64,000 bases of DNA, taken from positions 9,364,501 through 9,428,500 of the forward strand of contig NC_091975.1 in assembly GCF_036711975.1 (NCBI RefSeq). Reading direction: 5' to 3'. The position numbers were made by a program, and so were the translations under genes. The notes below the pieces were generated by a model that did no database searches, was not told the DNA's origin, and saw only the letters and a program-made list of their open reading frames with translations. Shown one piece after another: positions 47,215 through 58,145 of the stretch. Source of the stretch: Onthophagus taurus (taxonomy: Eukaryota > Arthropoda > Insecta > Coleoptera > Scarabaeidae). Numbering within the stretch: the first letter of the stretch is position 1; each line of letters opens with the position of its first letter.

Positions 47215-49704
47215 TACAGGGTGGTCCGTTACTAATGGGACACAGAGCAACAGTGAATTCCTTACATTAAATTATTACGATTTAACCCAATTTATGTTAG
47301 TCCAATTGTTAATAACAACGAAGATACAGATGGTTAAAGTTACTACTTTATTTTCGTTTTTCTTTAATAATTTCGTTGTCTCTTACATTATGAACATGAA
47401 AATTGGTACATTATCATTTTTTAATACAATAAATAATAATTTGGTGTTAGTTTTGATTTATCTTTCAGATGGCGCTGTCTACCTTAAAAAACCACCCTTA
47501 AAGTAGTCATATCTTTTTCATCGTTAAAATTTTTACAACTCACATAACATAAAACAGTTTCTCAGACATTTTTACATAAATTTGGTATACCTATCAATAT
47601 TCTCTAAAGTTCTCCGTTCCCGAGATAATCACTGTTTAAGGGCACTTTGCAAAATTTAATATCTCAGTAACATCAGTTGGCGTTGACAAAGTTTTTATTT
47701 AGTCAAACACTAGACAATCAGTTTGACATTCATTTATTGTAATCAATGTATTTGTTACTTTGAAATAATGCCCCGGCATAATTTTTTTTCTAATACGGAA
47801 ATGCGTGATATGGTGTGCATATACGCTCAAGAAAAGTTTAATGGAAGGGAAGCGTGCAGAAGATATTTATTAAAATACCCCAACAGAAGACAACCAAATC
47901 ACAAGTTATTTAAAAATTTGTATGACCGCTTAGGTGAGACTGGTTCATTTCGTCCTAAACGAAATACAGGTCGTCCAAAAAAGATTTCCGTTGATGAAGA
48001 AGATGAAGTTTTAGTACGAGTTAGTAACAACCCAAAAGTTAGCTCTAGACGTTTGTCAGCTGCAACCGGGTTAAGCAAGTCGTCAATTCTACGAATATTA
48101 AAAAAAGAAAGACTGTATCCATACCATTTTGTACCTGTATACGCCTTACTGCCTACTGATTTAAGAGTTCGGTTAGAATTTGCTAATTTTATCAAAAATC
48201 GGCAAAATTCTGACCCATCGTTTATTGCCAACATTTTATTTACTGACGAGGCGACATTCATTCGTAGTGGGGTTTTTAATTTTAAAAATTATCATGTTTG
48301 GGAAACTGAAAACCCACACATGACACGGCAACGGCATTTTCAACATGAATTTAAAATAAATGTTTGGTGTGGGTCCGCGGGAATTACCAAATAATTTGAA
48401 CGGCCACAATTATTTACAGTTTTTGCAAAACCAAGTAGACGATATGTTGGCTGAGTTACCATTAAATATTTGGACTGTCATGTGGTTTATGCAAGATGGA
48501 GCACCACCCCATTTTTCCAGGCAAGTGCGAGATTATCTCGATATGAATTTTCCACGAAGATGGATTGGCCGAGGTAGTCATTACACTTGGCCACCACGAA
48601 GTCCCGATTGTAATCCTATGGATTTTTGCGTATGGGGATTTGTAAAATCCCTTGTTTACAAAGACAATCCTGAAACTCGTGAGGAACTGTGGCAAAAAAT
48701 TGTAAAGGCAGTGGATATCATTAGGAATGAACAAATATTATTTAACATAAGAAGATCATTTTCTAAACGGATTGGAAAATGCATTGAAGCTAACGGTGGT
48801 CAATTTGAACAGTTACTCTAATGCAGTTCATTTTAATTGTTATTATTGTTTCCTCTTTTTGTTCGATGTTATTATTATTAAAATGTTTAAATAAATTATA
48901 GTCGTTATTAAAATCGATTTTTAATATAGTAATTATGTTAATATTTTTGTAACATCAACTTATGTTTGTGGATAGTTAAATTATATCTGAAAGATAGATC
49001 AGAACTATACTAATTTATCATTTATCATCTTAAAAAGTAATAATATAAAAATTTTAATGTTCATAATTTAAGAAAAAGCGAAATTATTAAAAAAACAACG
49101 AAATTAAAGTATTAACTTTAACCAACTCTATCTTCGTTATTATTAACAATTGGACTAAGATAAGTTGAATTAAATCGTAATAATTTTACGATTTAACCCA
49201 ATTTATCTTAGTCCAATTGTAAATAAAGACTTTTTCACCGCCAACTAATGTTTATTGAGCATAGTGAAATTTTGCAATGTGCGCTTAAACAGTGATTATT
49301 TCGGGAACGGAGAACTTTAGAGAATATTGATAGGTATACCAAATTTATGTAAAAATGTCTGAGAAACTGTTTTATGTTATGTGAGTTGTAAAAATTTTAA
49401 CGATGAAAAAGATATGACTGCTTTAAGGCTGGTTTTTTAAGGTAGACAGCGCCATCTGAAAAAGAAATCAACACTAATACCAATTTATTATTTATCGTCT
49501 AAAAAAATACTAATGTACCAATTTTCATGTTCATAATGTAAGAGACAACGAAATTATTAAAGAAAAACGAAAATAAAGTATTAACTTTAACCATCTGTAT
49601 CTTCGTTATTATTAACAATTGGACTAAGATAAATTGGGTTAAATCGTAATAATTATATGTAAGGAATTCACTGTTGCTCTGTGTCCCATTAGTAACGGAC
49701 CACC
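47215..49704. mobile_element. Mariner/Tc1-superfamily element with ~450-bp terminal inverted repeats
   Basis: The left end CAGGGTGGTCCGTTACTAAT at 47217 is preceded by TA. The right end is its reverse complement, GTAACGGACCACC, ending at 49704; about five terminal bases seem lost there. The inverted repeats extend about 450 bp inward (to about 47670 and from about 49250) and include CTGTTTTATGTTATGTGAGT and its complement. Inside lies a broken transposase. A partial extra end copy at about 49080-49220 forms a 75-bp palindrome (49146-49220). The element sits in a satellite-like monomer. Confidence 0.85.
47768..48821 (+). pseudogene. Mariner/Tc1-type transposase, broken by deletion/frameshift
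   Basis: DDE transposase that would cut and paste the surrounding element. The start MPRHNFFS at 47768 is chosen over an upstream ATG because family proteins begin near the helix-turn-helix. The N-terminal part holds a helix-turn-helix (RRLSAATGLSKSSILRILKK). First catalytic Asp is in LFTDEATF, second in MWFMQDGAPPHF, third in PRSPDCNPMDF; 36 residues separate the second and third. The first frame stops at 48394 after NVWCG. The second frame (from about 48370) resumes at LPNNLNGHNYLQFL and ends at 48821. The short stretch normally joining them is missing, so a small deletion shifted the frame. All three Asp remain, so inactivation may be recent. No intact copy is present in the window. Confidence 0.88.
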
Positions 49705-50021
49705 ATTTATATTTTCAAAACTTTGTCGTCAAATAACTTTATAACCAATTTGTCAAGTTTGACGTACAATTTCATAGCCAACATTACGAAATACGTATCT
49801 TTATTTAAGTTTTTTATGAAAACAACAAAGTTTTTTAAAAAATAATAAGACAAAGAAAAGTTTTAGAATTACATTCCACATGAAATGAAGTAGTAATGTA
49901 TTAAATCCGCCAAAAGATAAAAAAATCTGTCAAAATTTAGCGTACCATCACCCTAGATGTCAAATTACAAAACCGAAATTCGCATTCGTTTAGATTTTAT
50001 GAGCATGGAAATGAATAGCTC
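49705..50021. other. AT-rich flank, no gene seen
   Basis: The first bases (ATTTATATTTTC) match the continuation of the satellite-like monomer seen again after 58101. The remainder is unassigned. Confidence 0.4.
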
Positions 50022-50456
50022 TTGAAGCTGTTGCATCTTGAAATACAGCAGGAAATTCTGCATATATATGAAGATTTATCGAAGAATGAATTATTGGAAA
50101 GATGTTTAGGTGGCCACACGCAAAACGCAAATGAAAGCTTTAATTCCACAATTTGGCGATTAGTTCCTAAATATTTGCACTCGGGACTAAAACTCATCGA
50201 ATTGACATCGTACTTAGCCGCGGGCTTATTCAATGAAGCAAATTCATCTCTTCTGATGATCATGAACGAAGCAGGAATTGTAGTAAGCACGCAAAGCTTC
50301 AATTACGCCGAAGAAATAGATCAAAAGCGGGTGAGTCGACAGAATCGACGTAGTTCGTTGGAGTCGAAGGAAGGTCGAAAAGCACTGCTGCAGGCGCAAA
50401 ATGAAGCCTGTGAGGAAGAAGAAGGACTAATACATGGTGCTGAAATCGCGGATTAA
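50022..50456 (+). pseudogene. C-terminal fragment of a MULE-like (Mutator-type) transposase
   Basis: The + frame of about 144 codons reads ERCLGGHTQNANESFNSTIW, then LFNEANSSLLMIMNEAGIV, RVSRQNRRSSLESKEGRKAL and an acidic end before the stop TAA at 50454. I recognise this as the conserved C-terminal part of a transposase-like protein widespread in insect genomes and usually classed with Mutator-like transposases. The DDE core expected upstream is absent, and the bases before 50022 do not continue the frame convincingly. The fragment itself is free of stops, so it is young or was deposited by a recent truncation. Confidence 0.6.
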
Positions 50457-51145
50457 TCGGCGACTACTTTATATTATTGTTAACTTTTCAAAATTTCTAG
50501 TTTTCGAGATTTTTTTTTTCAAACGCGAGTTTCGCATATGCGGGAACTCTAACTCAAAAAGTAATGAACCAATCATTATGAAAATTGATTCTTTATGAAA
50601 TTACGAAATATATGAACCAACTTTTGAGATGATATGATTTTAAGAGTGCTTTTTTTTGCATAATTAGTAAAAAAAAGTGAAATTTTAAATAAATTTTTCC
50701 AACACCTGCAAAATTTTTAATTTTCGTTACATTTACCTGCTTTGAGGTTCATATTCTTAGAAAATAAGTTAACTTTGATATTTTTCAATAAAATTATTCA
50801 AAAAATTCACAAAAATCAATAAAAATGAGCCTCCTAATGTGGTTTCCCCCCTTAAAAAGATTGAATTAGATTATACTAGTATTATTTGGAGTGCTTTATT
50901 TATTTACCATTTATTGCCGCAGATAAAAATACAAAATTACATAAGATACACTTAACTTAAACACGCAAATGGATCATTTTATCGCACAAGCGATCTCTGC
51001 CAAATGACCCAATAGAACAAACAAAAATAAAAATAATATTTACTGTATATGGCAAGTAGTGATAATTAAATAGTATTAACATCACCAAATAAGATTAAGC
51101 AAGAAAAAGAAAAGACATGAAAAGAGAAAGACAAAGAACAAAGAA
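50457..51145. other. AT-rich DNA, partly LINE 3' end
   Basis: 50457-50880 contains no supported gene; CTTGAATTAGATT...ACTAGTATTATTTGGAG here recurs near 54750 and 59080. 50880-51145 is probably the 3' UTR of the minus-strand LINE fragment that follows. Confidence 0.4.
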
Positions 51146-51480
51146 TCAGGAAACAGCCAGTTGAAGGGTAAGCAAGCTCTTTAAAACATGTCTAAAATTA
51201 GTAATTCTAGAAATATTACGAATTTCAGAAGGCAGTCCATTCCACAGCGCAATCGACTGTATTGTAAATGATCTATGATAAATTTCAGTGCTATGAACGC
51301 GAAATGTAAGAATAGTATCAGAACGTGAACGAGTAGCAAGCTCATGAGTTGATAATTGCTGGAACCTATCTGATAAGTATTTTGGGGTGCAGTTATGAAG
51401 GATTTTAAATAAAATGGTTAATAAACGAAAGGATCTACGTCTCTCACAGGTTAACATCTGAATGTAATTGCGATACGGCG
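51146..51480 (-). pseudogene. LINE (jockey/CR1-like) reverse transcriptase C-terminal fragment
   Basis: The minus frame, open from about 51480 to the stop at 51146, reads PYRNYIQMLTCERRRSFRLL, LFKILHNCTPKYLSDRF, STEIYHRSFTIQSIALWNGL and PSEIRNISRITNFRHVLKSL. This is the typical end of non-LTR polymerase proteins (R.....LYK.....L...........R.R......RTE.Y..S....A.RLWN.LP..IR). The catalytic domain is missing, as expected for a 5'-truncated insertion. The frame has no stop, so it is not old. Confidence 0.75.
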
Positions 51481-51589
51481 TTACATGCTCAAATCTATTT
51501 AGGTTGCTTTACACTCAATTTCAAATTATTTCATGTTTTGACAATGTTAAGCACAAAATGTAAAAATTTATTGAATGGTACCGTTTTGC

Positions 51590-52330
51590 AAGCACAAATC
51601 CAATGAGTAGCGTTCAAACGGTTTTTATTACCGTTCAAATCGCGAATTATCCCGATATGTTTTGGTAAATTAATAAAATTGAAAACGACTCACCGAATGG
51701 ATGTTGCTTCCCTTGGATTTTACTTCGAAGCTCAGCTATAAAAAAAAAGATAAATTAATTTATTGTGACAAAAAAAATTAATTAATACGATACCTTTTAA
51801 CATCCATGAAATAGCAATCCGATGATCCCAACCATATCACATCACTAATATTCACCTAACACTTAGCACAACCACAACACGTATTTATCACTTAATTCAC
51901 GTAATAAGTTTTATTTTTCTAAACTAGTTTATCACCCTTAAATGCCCGCACATCAACTAAAACGCGTTCTTAGCGAATCAACTTCCAAACATCCCCTCCT
52001 TAATTTATTGTGTGAAGAGGGAAAACTGGAGGTGAATAAACAAAAAATGTAAAGATGAGGGCGAAGCGGTTTGAAATCGTTTTTTGGTTTTAAAACTCAA
52101 CCTTTCAATAAAAAATTACTCGTTTTCTCGAAACATTTCAAATAAAACTACGTCATCTTATTAAAATAAAACGCACTATCGAATTTTAATGTTCAACACT
52201 TCCCGCAAAAGAATCAGATGTCCAACAAATAATTAAAACGAAGCACCCAAGACGTTGGATTATGCATCATCCCTTATTCTTTATGTTATGAAATATAAAT
52301 TTTAGAAAAATCGTATCTCAAGTACTAAAG
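51590..52330. repeat. Dispersed repeat 'R' with satellite-like tail
   Basis: It shares with the 54.9-kb and 59.2-kb copies the leader AAATCGCGAATTATCCCGAT and TTTTGGTAAATTAATAAAAT, then GAAAACGACTCACCGAATGG, CCCTTAAATGCCCGCACATC and GTGAATAAACAAAAAATGTA. It ends in a fragment of the 177-182 bp satellite (AAAAATCGTATCTCAAGTAC, about 52305). No coding frame. Confidence 0.75.
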
Positions 52331-52739
52331 TACTCAAGTAATTCGTCTGTCATTTCAACATTTTTTACATTTTCAACAATTTTTTTAATTTTTTTCTTTT
52401 ATTATTTAGTTTAAAAAACATTAATAAACTAGAACATTAGTTAATTTACCTACTTTGTTTCCCTTGCACGCATTATTTTAACTATCTTTAGTAATCCTCT
52501 AAAAAATTGATCTATATCGAATAATAAAAAGCGGATTATCTTGAAAACCATCAACTTTAGCGCATTTTGATAAGAGTACTGTTTTTGCTTAGAAAAGTAC
52601 CGAGAATAAGAATTCTTATTCAAAAAGACAAAAAGAATACTGTCAGAAAAGTTATTGTTATTTTAATCCGTAAAAATAAAATAATGCTGAGATCAATTTG
52701 ACATAACTTCATTTTTTTGACTAATAATAACCTATCTCT
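52331..52739. other. AT-rich DNA, no gene seen
   Basis: No repeat family or coding frame was recognised between the dispersed repeat and the pogo-like element. Confidence 0.4.
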
Positions 52740-54267
52740 GAATTACCCTGTTTTTCCGCTAGAAGCCGCATTCAATATAAGCCGCGGCTTATTAAATGTT
52801 ATACTTTTTTCATTTTTTCTACATTTTATCCCTACTAAGCCGCACACAAATATAAGCCGCACTCAAATACAAGCCGCTCTCGATTATAAGCACAAATAGA
52901 AATTCAATTAAAAAATTGGATAACTGAAAAAAGAAAGGATGGAATACAAGTTACTGGTAAACAGGTTCTGCGACAAGCAACATTAGTAGCCGAGGAGTTA
53001 GAAATTAATTTAAAGGATCTCCAAAATGGGTATATAATTTCATGAAAAGAAATGATTTTGTAAGAAGAGTTGCAACATCGGTGGGACAACATTTGCCTGC
53101 AAATTGGGAGGAAAATTTAATACAATTTCAACATTTCGTAACCGAAAACAAAACAAACATGGACTTACCTAACATTGGGAATATGGATGAAGTACCAGTG
53201 AGTTTTGACTTACCATCAAAATTTACTTTTGCAAAAAAAGGCAGTGATGACATAAAAATTGTAACTACTGGACATGAAAAATCTAATTTCACAGTGGCTT
53301 TAAGCGTTCTTGCTAGTGGCAAGAAACTACCACCATATGTAATATTTAAAAGAAAAACACGCCCAAAAGGAAATTTTCCAAAAAGTGTTATTATTTCGGC
53401 TAATGAAAAGGGATGGATGTCTTCGAATGAAATGGACATCGCACCGATGCTGTAAAAAATAAATTTAAAAAAAATCAAATAATACCTGCAGTTATACCTG
53501 GAGGATTAACGAAACTGTTACAGCCGTTGGATATTTCAGTTAATAAATCTTTTAAAGCAAAACTAAGAGAATTGTGGGAGAAATTTATGATCAATTCTTA
53601 TAATGCTTATAAAGAAACAGGAAAACCGATAAAGCGAGTGTCTTATGAAGAAATCGTTAATTGGATTGACAAACGATTGACACAAAATTGAAAAACGGAT
53701 TTAGGGAGACTAAAATAAAATTCTACAATGAAGAAATAATTCCAAATGAGCAACTACAAGAAGATGAACCTATAAATGAAGTGGAAGTAAACGATCAGGA
53801 AGAAAGCAACGAAATTAATCACGAGGACGATCATTTATTGTATGACTGCCTTTTGTCAGGCTTCGATTCGGATAGACCAGGTCATGAAGAAGACATGGAT
53901 TTTATGATCTCATAGAATAGTTATATACCTACACATAGTAGTAGGTACATAATTTGTTTTATTTCTCATAGAATATATCTTTTGTTTCATTAAAATATAT
54001 TTGGGTTTTTTTAATTACTTAGATATCTACGTAAATAAACTTTTATTAGAAATAAAAAAGTACTATTTTTGAAATGTTTTGCAACTATTTGCTATATTTT
54101 GATATTTAAATTCTAGCCGTCAAAGAAAACCGATCAGAAAAACATTTTTAAAATGAATGACATTTTAAATGGATAAATATAATGTAAATATAATTCTAAT
54201 AAATACTTAGGTACATTTTGTACATATCTACGAAACCGTGGCTTCTAACGGAAAAACAGGGTAATTC
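52740..54267. mobile_element. pogo/Tigger-like DNA transposon, ~1.5 kb, internally deleted
   Basis: The ends are inverted: GAATTACCCTGTTTTTCCGC at 52740 and its complement GAAAAACAGGGTAATTC ending at 54267, continuing to GAAGCC(G/A)C. The left subterminal region has at least six AAGCCGC words between 52762 and 52880 (ATAAGCCGCACTC types), probable binding sites for the transposase. The body codes for a broken Tigger-type transposase. Confidence 0.82.
52890..53914 (+). pseudogene. pogo/Tigger-type (CENP-B-like) transposase, multiply broken
   Basis: N-terminal DNA-binding part: LKNWITEKRKDGIQVTGKQV and then, one base out of frame at about 53015, FKGSPKWVYNFMKRNDF, typical of the CENP-B/Tc5 helix-turn-helix. 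The DDE domain starts with NMDEVPVSFDLPS (first Asp) and continues through TTGHEKSNFTVAL, LPPYVIFKRK and GWMSSNEMD. A stop comes at 53453. The block that would hold the second Asp (usually in a WDS/H region) is deleted. The frame then resumes at about 53446-53690 with PAVIPGGLTKLLQPLDISVN (third Asp in QPLD). A further shift near 53690 leads to an acidic tail ending MDFMIS at 53912. It cannot be active. Confidence 0.82.
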
Positions 54268-54825
54268 ACCTGAGCCTCTGTATTATTTATTCTTTTATTA
54301 TCAAACTAACAATTTTAGGAGAAAATGTCAAGAAACAAAAAAGTTGCGTATTGTATCCCAATATTTAAATCAAGTTTTTAAATAGAAAAATGTAGACGTA
54401 GTAAAAAGTTCTAATTCAAAGTATTATGGGGTTAATTTTTTCAGCCTCTTATAAAAACAAATTAGGGTTATAAAAATCGTCAAAAAATATCACCATATTA
54501 AGTTATCTGCCAAATTTCATATTTCCAAATTCCTCCATAGTGGATTTATTAAAGAAAAACAATTCTTTTCTCCTAATTTTAGAGGGCTGTAACTTGGAGG
54601 AGAAGTGGTTTTGACCAAAAGGTTATATGAAAGACCCCCTTAATTTTCGCAAAAAAATCGTCCCTTAATACCACATAATTTGGCAGCCAAAAATTCTCAA
54701 AGAAATCATTTTATTTGATACAAAAAAAGAGAGTCCTCCTTTAAAAAGCTTGAATTAGATTATACTAGTATTATTTGGAGTTAATAATTAAAGCTTTATA
54801 ATTTATCAAGCACAAAATACAAAAA
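54268..54825. other. AT-rich DNA with shared dispersed blocks
   Basis: No gene. A block at about 54690-54780 (CAGCCAAAAATTCTCAAAGA, GAGAGTCCTCCTTTAAAAAG) recurs at about 59010-59100, so part is a dispersed repeat. Confidence 0.5.
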
Positions 54826-55899
54826 TTTATTGAATGGTACCGTTTTTCAAGCACAAATACAACGAGTAATGTTTTTATCTGGCAACATTACACCGTTCAA
54901 ATGGCGAATTATCCCGACATGTTTTGGTAAATTAATAAAATTGAAAACGACTCACCGAATGGATGTTGTTTCCCTTGGATTTTACTTTGAAGCTCAGCTG
55001 GAAAGAAAAGATAAATTAATTTATTGTGACAAAAAAAAATGAGTAAATACGATACCTTTTAACATCCATAAAATAGCAATCCGATGATCTCGACCATATC
55101 ACATCACTAACATCACCTAACACTTGGCATAAATATAGCACGTATTTATCACTTAATTCAAGTAAAAAGTTTTATTTTTTTAAACTAATTTATCACTCTT
55201 AAATGCCCGCACATCAACTAAAATGCGTTCTTAGCGAATCAACTTCCTTGGATATTACTTTGAAGCTCAGCTGGAAAGAAAAGATAAATTAATTTATTGT
55301 GACAAAAAAAAATGAATAAATACGATACCTTTTAACATCCGTAAAATAGTAATCCGATGATCTCAACCATATCACCTAACCCTTGGCATAAATATAGCAC
55401 GTATTTATCACTTAATTCACGTAATAAGTTTTATTTTTCTAAACTAGTTTATCACCCTTAAATGCCCGCACATCAACTAAAATGCGTTATTAGCGAATCA
55501 ACTTCCAAACATCCCCTCCTTAATTTATTGTGCGAAGAAGGAAAACTGGTGGTGAATCAACAAAAAATGGAAAGACGACGGGGCGAAGCGGTTTTAAATC
55601 GTTTTTTCGTTTTCAATAAAAAAATTACTCGTTTTCTCGAAACATTTCAAATAAAACTTACATTTTATTAAAATAAAACGCACTATGGAATTTTAATGTT
55701 AAACACTTCCTGCAAAAGAATCAAGTACAAATAATTAAAACAAAACACCCAAAACGTTGGATTATGGATATGCATCATCCCTTATTCTTTGTGTTGTGAA
55801 ATAAAATTTAAAAAAATCGTATCTCAAGAACGAATTGAGATATCATAATGAAATAAAAAACATTTTAAAGCAAATTTAATGAGGATTTAATGCGCTATA
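54826..55899. repeat. Dispersed repeat 'R', longest copy, with satellite-like tail
   Basis: It has the leader (ATTATCCCGACATGTTTTGG), two copies of the TTTGAAGCTCAGCTGGAAAG module (about 54985 and 55258), CCCGCACATCAACTAAAATG twice, GGTGAATCAACAAAAAATGG, then TTGGATTATGGATATGCATC and a full-looking diverged satellite monomer to 55899. The monomer is interrupted by the foldback element and continues after 58101. Short frames here are not protein-like. Confidence 0.78.
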
Positions 55900-58101
55900 T
55901 ACAGTGTGTTCGGAAATGACGTGTACAACGCAAGACTACAAATACCTTGACCAAAAATGTGATGATTTAACTCAACTTATCTACAGGGTCATCCACGACG
56001 ACCGTCCATTAGAACTTTACTGGGATCATTTGGTCACTTTACTACGGCACGTTAACTTTTCGAAATTGGGAAATACCATAACTTCATTTTTTTAAATGGC
56101 AACCCTCATATTTTATTACTTAGTCGTCTTCGGTGTCTCATTTTACATCTTTTATATCCCATATGTCCTATACCTTACATTTATAGTTTGGGAGATAATT
56201 AGGGTTTTTTGAAAAATGCGCACATATATCGATATTTAACCTAGTGTGCCATGAATACCTAGTGTGACCTAGTGTATAACCATATGAACTGGCCTTTTGA
56301 AAATTTGCAGACTTCTGTGTTTGATGATAGCTTTTTACTAAAATATTTTCAGGTTCCGGGTGCTTGCGGTTACACCGGAAGAGGTGACAATTTTCATATT
56401 TCAAATGGAACACCCTGTATTCATTACATTTTTGAAATTTTTGTTCAATTTTAGGCCCCTCTGTGTTGCAGCCGACACGTACGCGCAATTATTTGGTTGC
56501 ACTCTCCATAAATTATTATCAAATTCAAATAATCCTCATTACTAAATTCCAAACATGGCATTTCTTGAGAACAGATCACTACAAAAAGTAACCTAGTCAT
56601 CACACCAACAGAAATAAACCATAGCTTTAGCAAATGTCAAACTGTTTACTCTTTCCTTGCTGATCCACTGATAATACATAACCACAACATTCCCAACACA
56701 AAATTCTTTTTCCGGCTGTCAAAGTAGATGATTTATAAATTATAAAAAGTAACGTTGTAGTTGACATTTTTGATTGAAAAATGTTATAAAACTCAGGGTA
56801 TTCCATTTAAAATATGAAAATTGTCACCTCTTCCGGTGTAACCACAAGTACCCGGAACCTGAAAATACTTTAGTTAAAAAGCTGGCATCAAACATCACAA
56901 ATCTGCAAATTTTCAAACCTCCACTTCATTCGGTTATTCACTAGGTCGCACTAGGTATTCATGACACACTAGGTTAAATATCGATATTTGTGTGCATTTT
57001 TCAATAAACCCTAATTATTTCTCAAACTATAAATGTTAGGTATAGGACATATGGGATATAAAAGATGTAAAATGAAACACCGAAGACGACTAAGTAATAA
57101 AATATGGGGGGTGCCATTTAAAGAAATGAAGTTATGGTACTTCCAAGTTTCGAAAAGGTAACGTGCCCTAGTAAAGTGACCAAACGTTCTAGACAGCCAT
57201 ACTCGGCACCAAAACATACTCCATCATGTTACTTAAGCATGTTCTGAATCCTAAATTGATACCCCAAAAATCGAGTGTTCTCTGATTTTTTGAACAAATG
57301 TCTGCTGGAGCATATTTTTCTAGAAAAATTCGAATAACTCGAGAACGGCCGAATCAAATTGCAAAAAGTAAAGTCATTCATAAACCTTGAAAACAGACAA
57401 ATCCAAATATGTAGAAATATACAGGTGTTCCATTTAAAAAAATAAAGTAGGTGGCGACTTCCGGTATAACCGGAAGTATTAGATATTTAAAAATATTTTA
57501 GTCGAAGAGAACGCAATTGATAATACTTAAATCTGAATTTTCAAATTTGTATTTTTGCCAGAACCTGTAAAGTTCTAATGGATGGTCGTCGTGGATGACC
57601 TGTATATACAAAATTGCTTAGTTTAGTCGCTAGAGGGTTTTAAAAATAAACCCTTTTTTAAATAAGTCAAAACATCCTCGATGGATTTTATTCATTTTGT
57701 GGTCATGCATTTATATCAGTAGACTACGGCTATTTGTGGAATAAACTCTAATTTCGAAAATTATAGAGTGTTTAAAAACTTTGTAACAGTAAATTATGCA
57801 ACCATATCTTTTTAACCCCCTGTACAAACAATACCATTTTTTTCTAAACAGTTACTTTCATTTAGAAACTATTTTCTCTCTTACAAAATTTCAGTTGGGT
57901 GAATGGTTTAGCCACAAAAAAATATTTTGTAAATCCTAACAAGCGCGAATGAGTGATGCAAGGTAATTAAAAATTAAATTTGACAACAGTAGTCGTATTT
58001 TTCGTTTTATCTTAAGTAAATAAGTTTAGTTAAATCATCATATTTTTGGTCAAGGTACTTGTGGTCTTCCGTTGTACACGTGTCATTTCTGAACACCTGT
58101 A
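55900..58101. mobile_element. 2.2-kb foldback-type DNA element inserted in a satellite monomer
   Basis: The ends CAGTGTGTTCGGAAATGACG (55902) and its near-complement at 58020-58099 form terminal inverted repeats of about 80 bp (CTTGACCAAAAATGTGATGA matches TCATCATATTTTTGGTCAAG), flanked by TA on both sides. Inverted homology continues deep inside: 55980-56440 pairs with about 56775-57200 and 57545-57620 (ACCTCTTCCGGTGTAACC, TCATCCACGACGACC, TTAACCTAGTGTG). The right arm carries extra DNA absent on the left. The centre is at about 56440-56775. No transposase frame is present. Flanking monomer halves (TTTAATGCGC and ATTTATATTTTCTATAAACA) match the satellite, so the insertion split it. Confidence 0.8.
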
Positions 58102-58145
58102 TAATTTATATTTTCTATAAACATCGTTGTTATGATACAGCCCCG
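58102..58145. repeat. Right half of the interrupted satellite-like monomer
   Basis: ATTTATATTTTCTATAAACATCG resembles the ATTTCTTGTTTTCCATAAACACCG block of the 11.5-20.6 kb satellite and completes the monomer broken at 55900. Confidence 0.65.

Noticed and set aside
47899..48734. Minus-strand frames of 120 and 90 codons
   Set aside because: Antisense shadows of the mariner-like transposase.
53128..53478. 116-codon minus-strand frame
   Set aside because: Antisense to the pogo/Tigger transposase relic, which has clear family motifs.
56168..57217. Several 60-106 codon frames in the foldback element
   Set aside because: They fall in paired inverted arms where the partner arm breaks the frame; no transposase motif.
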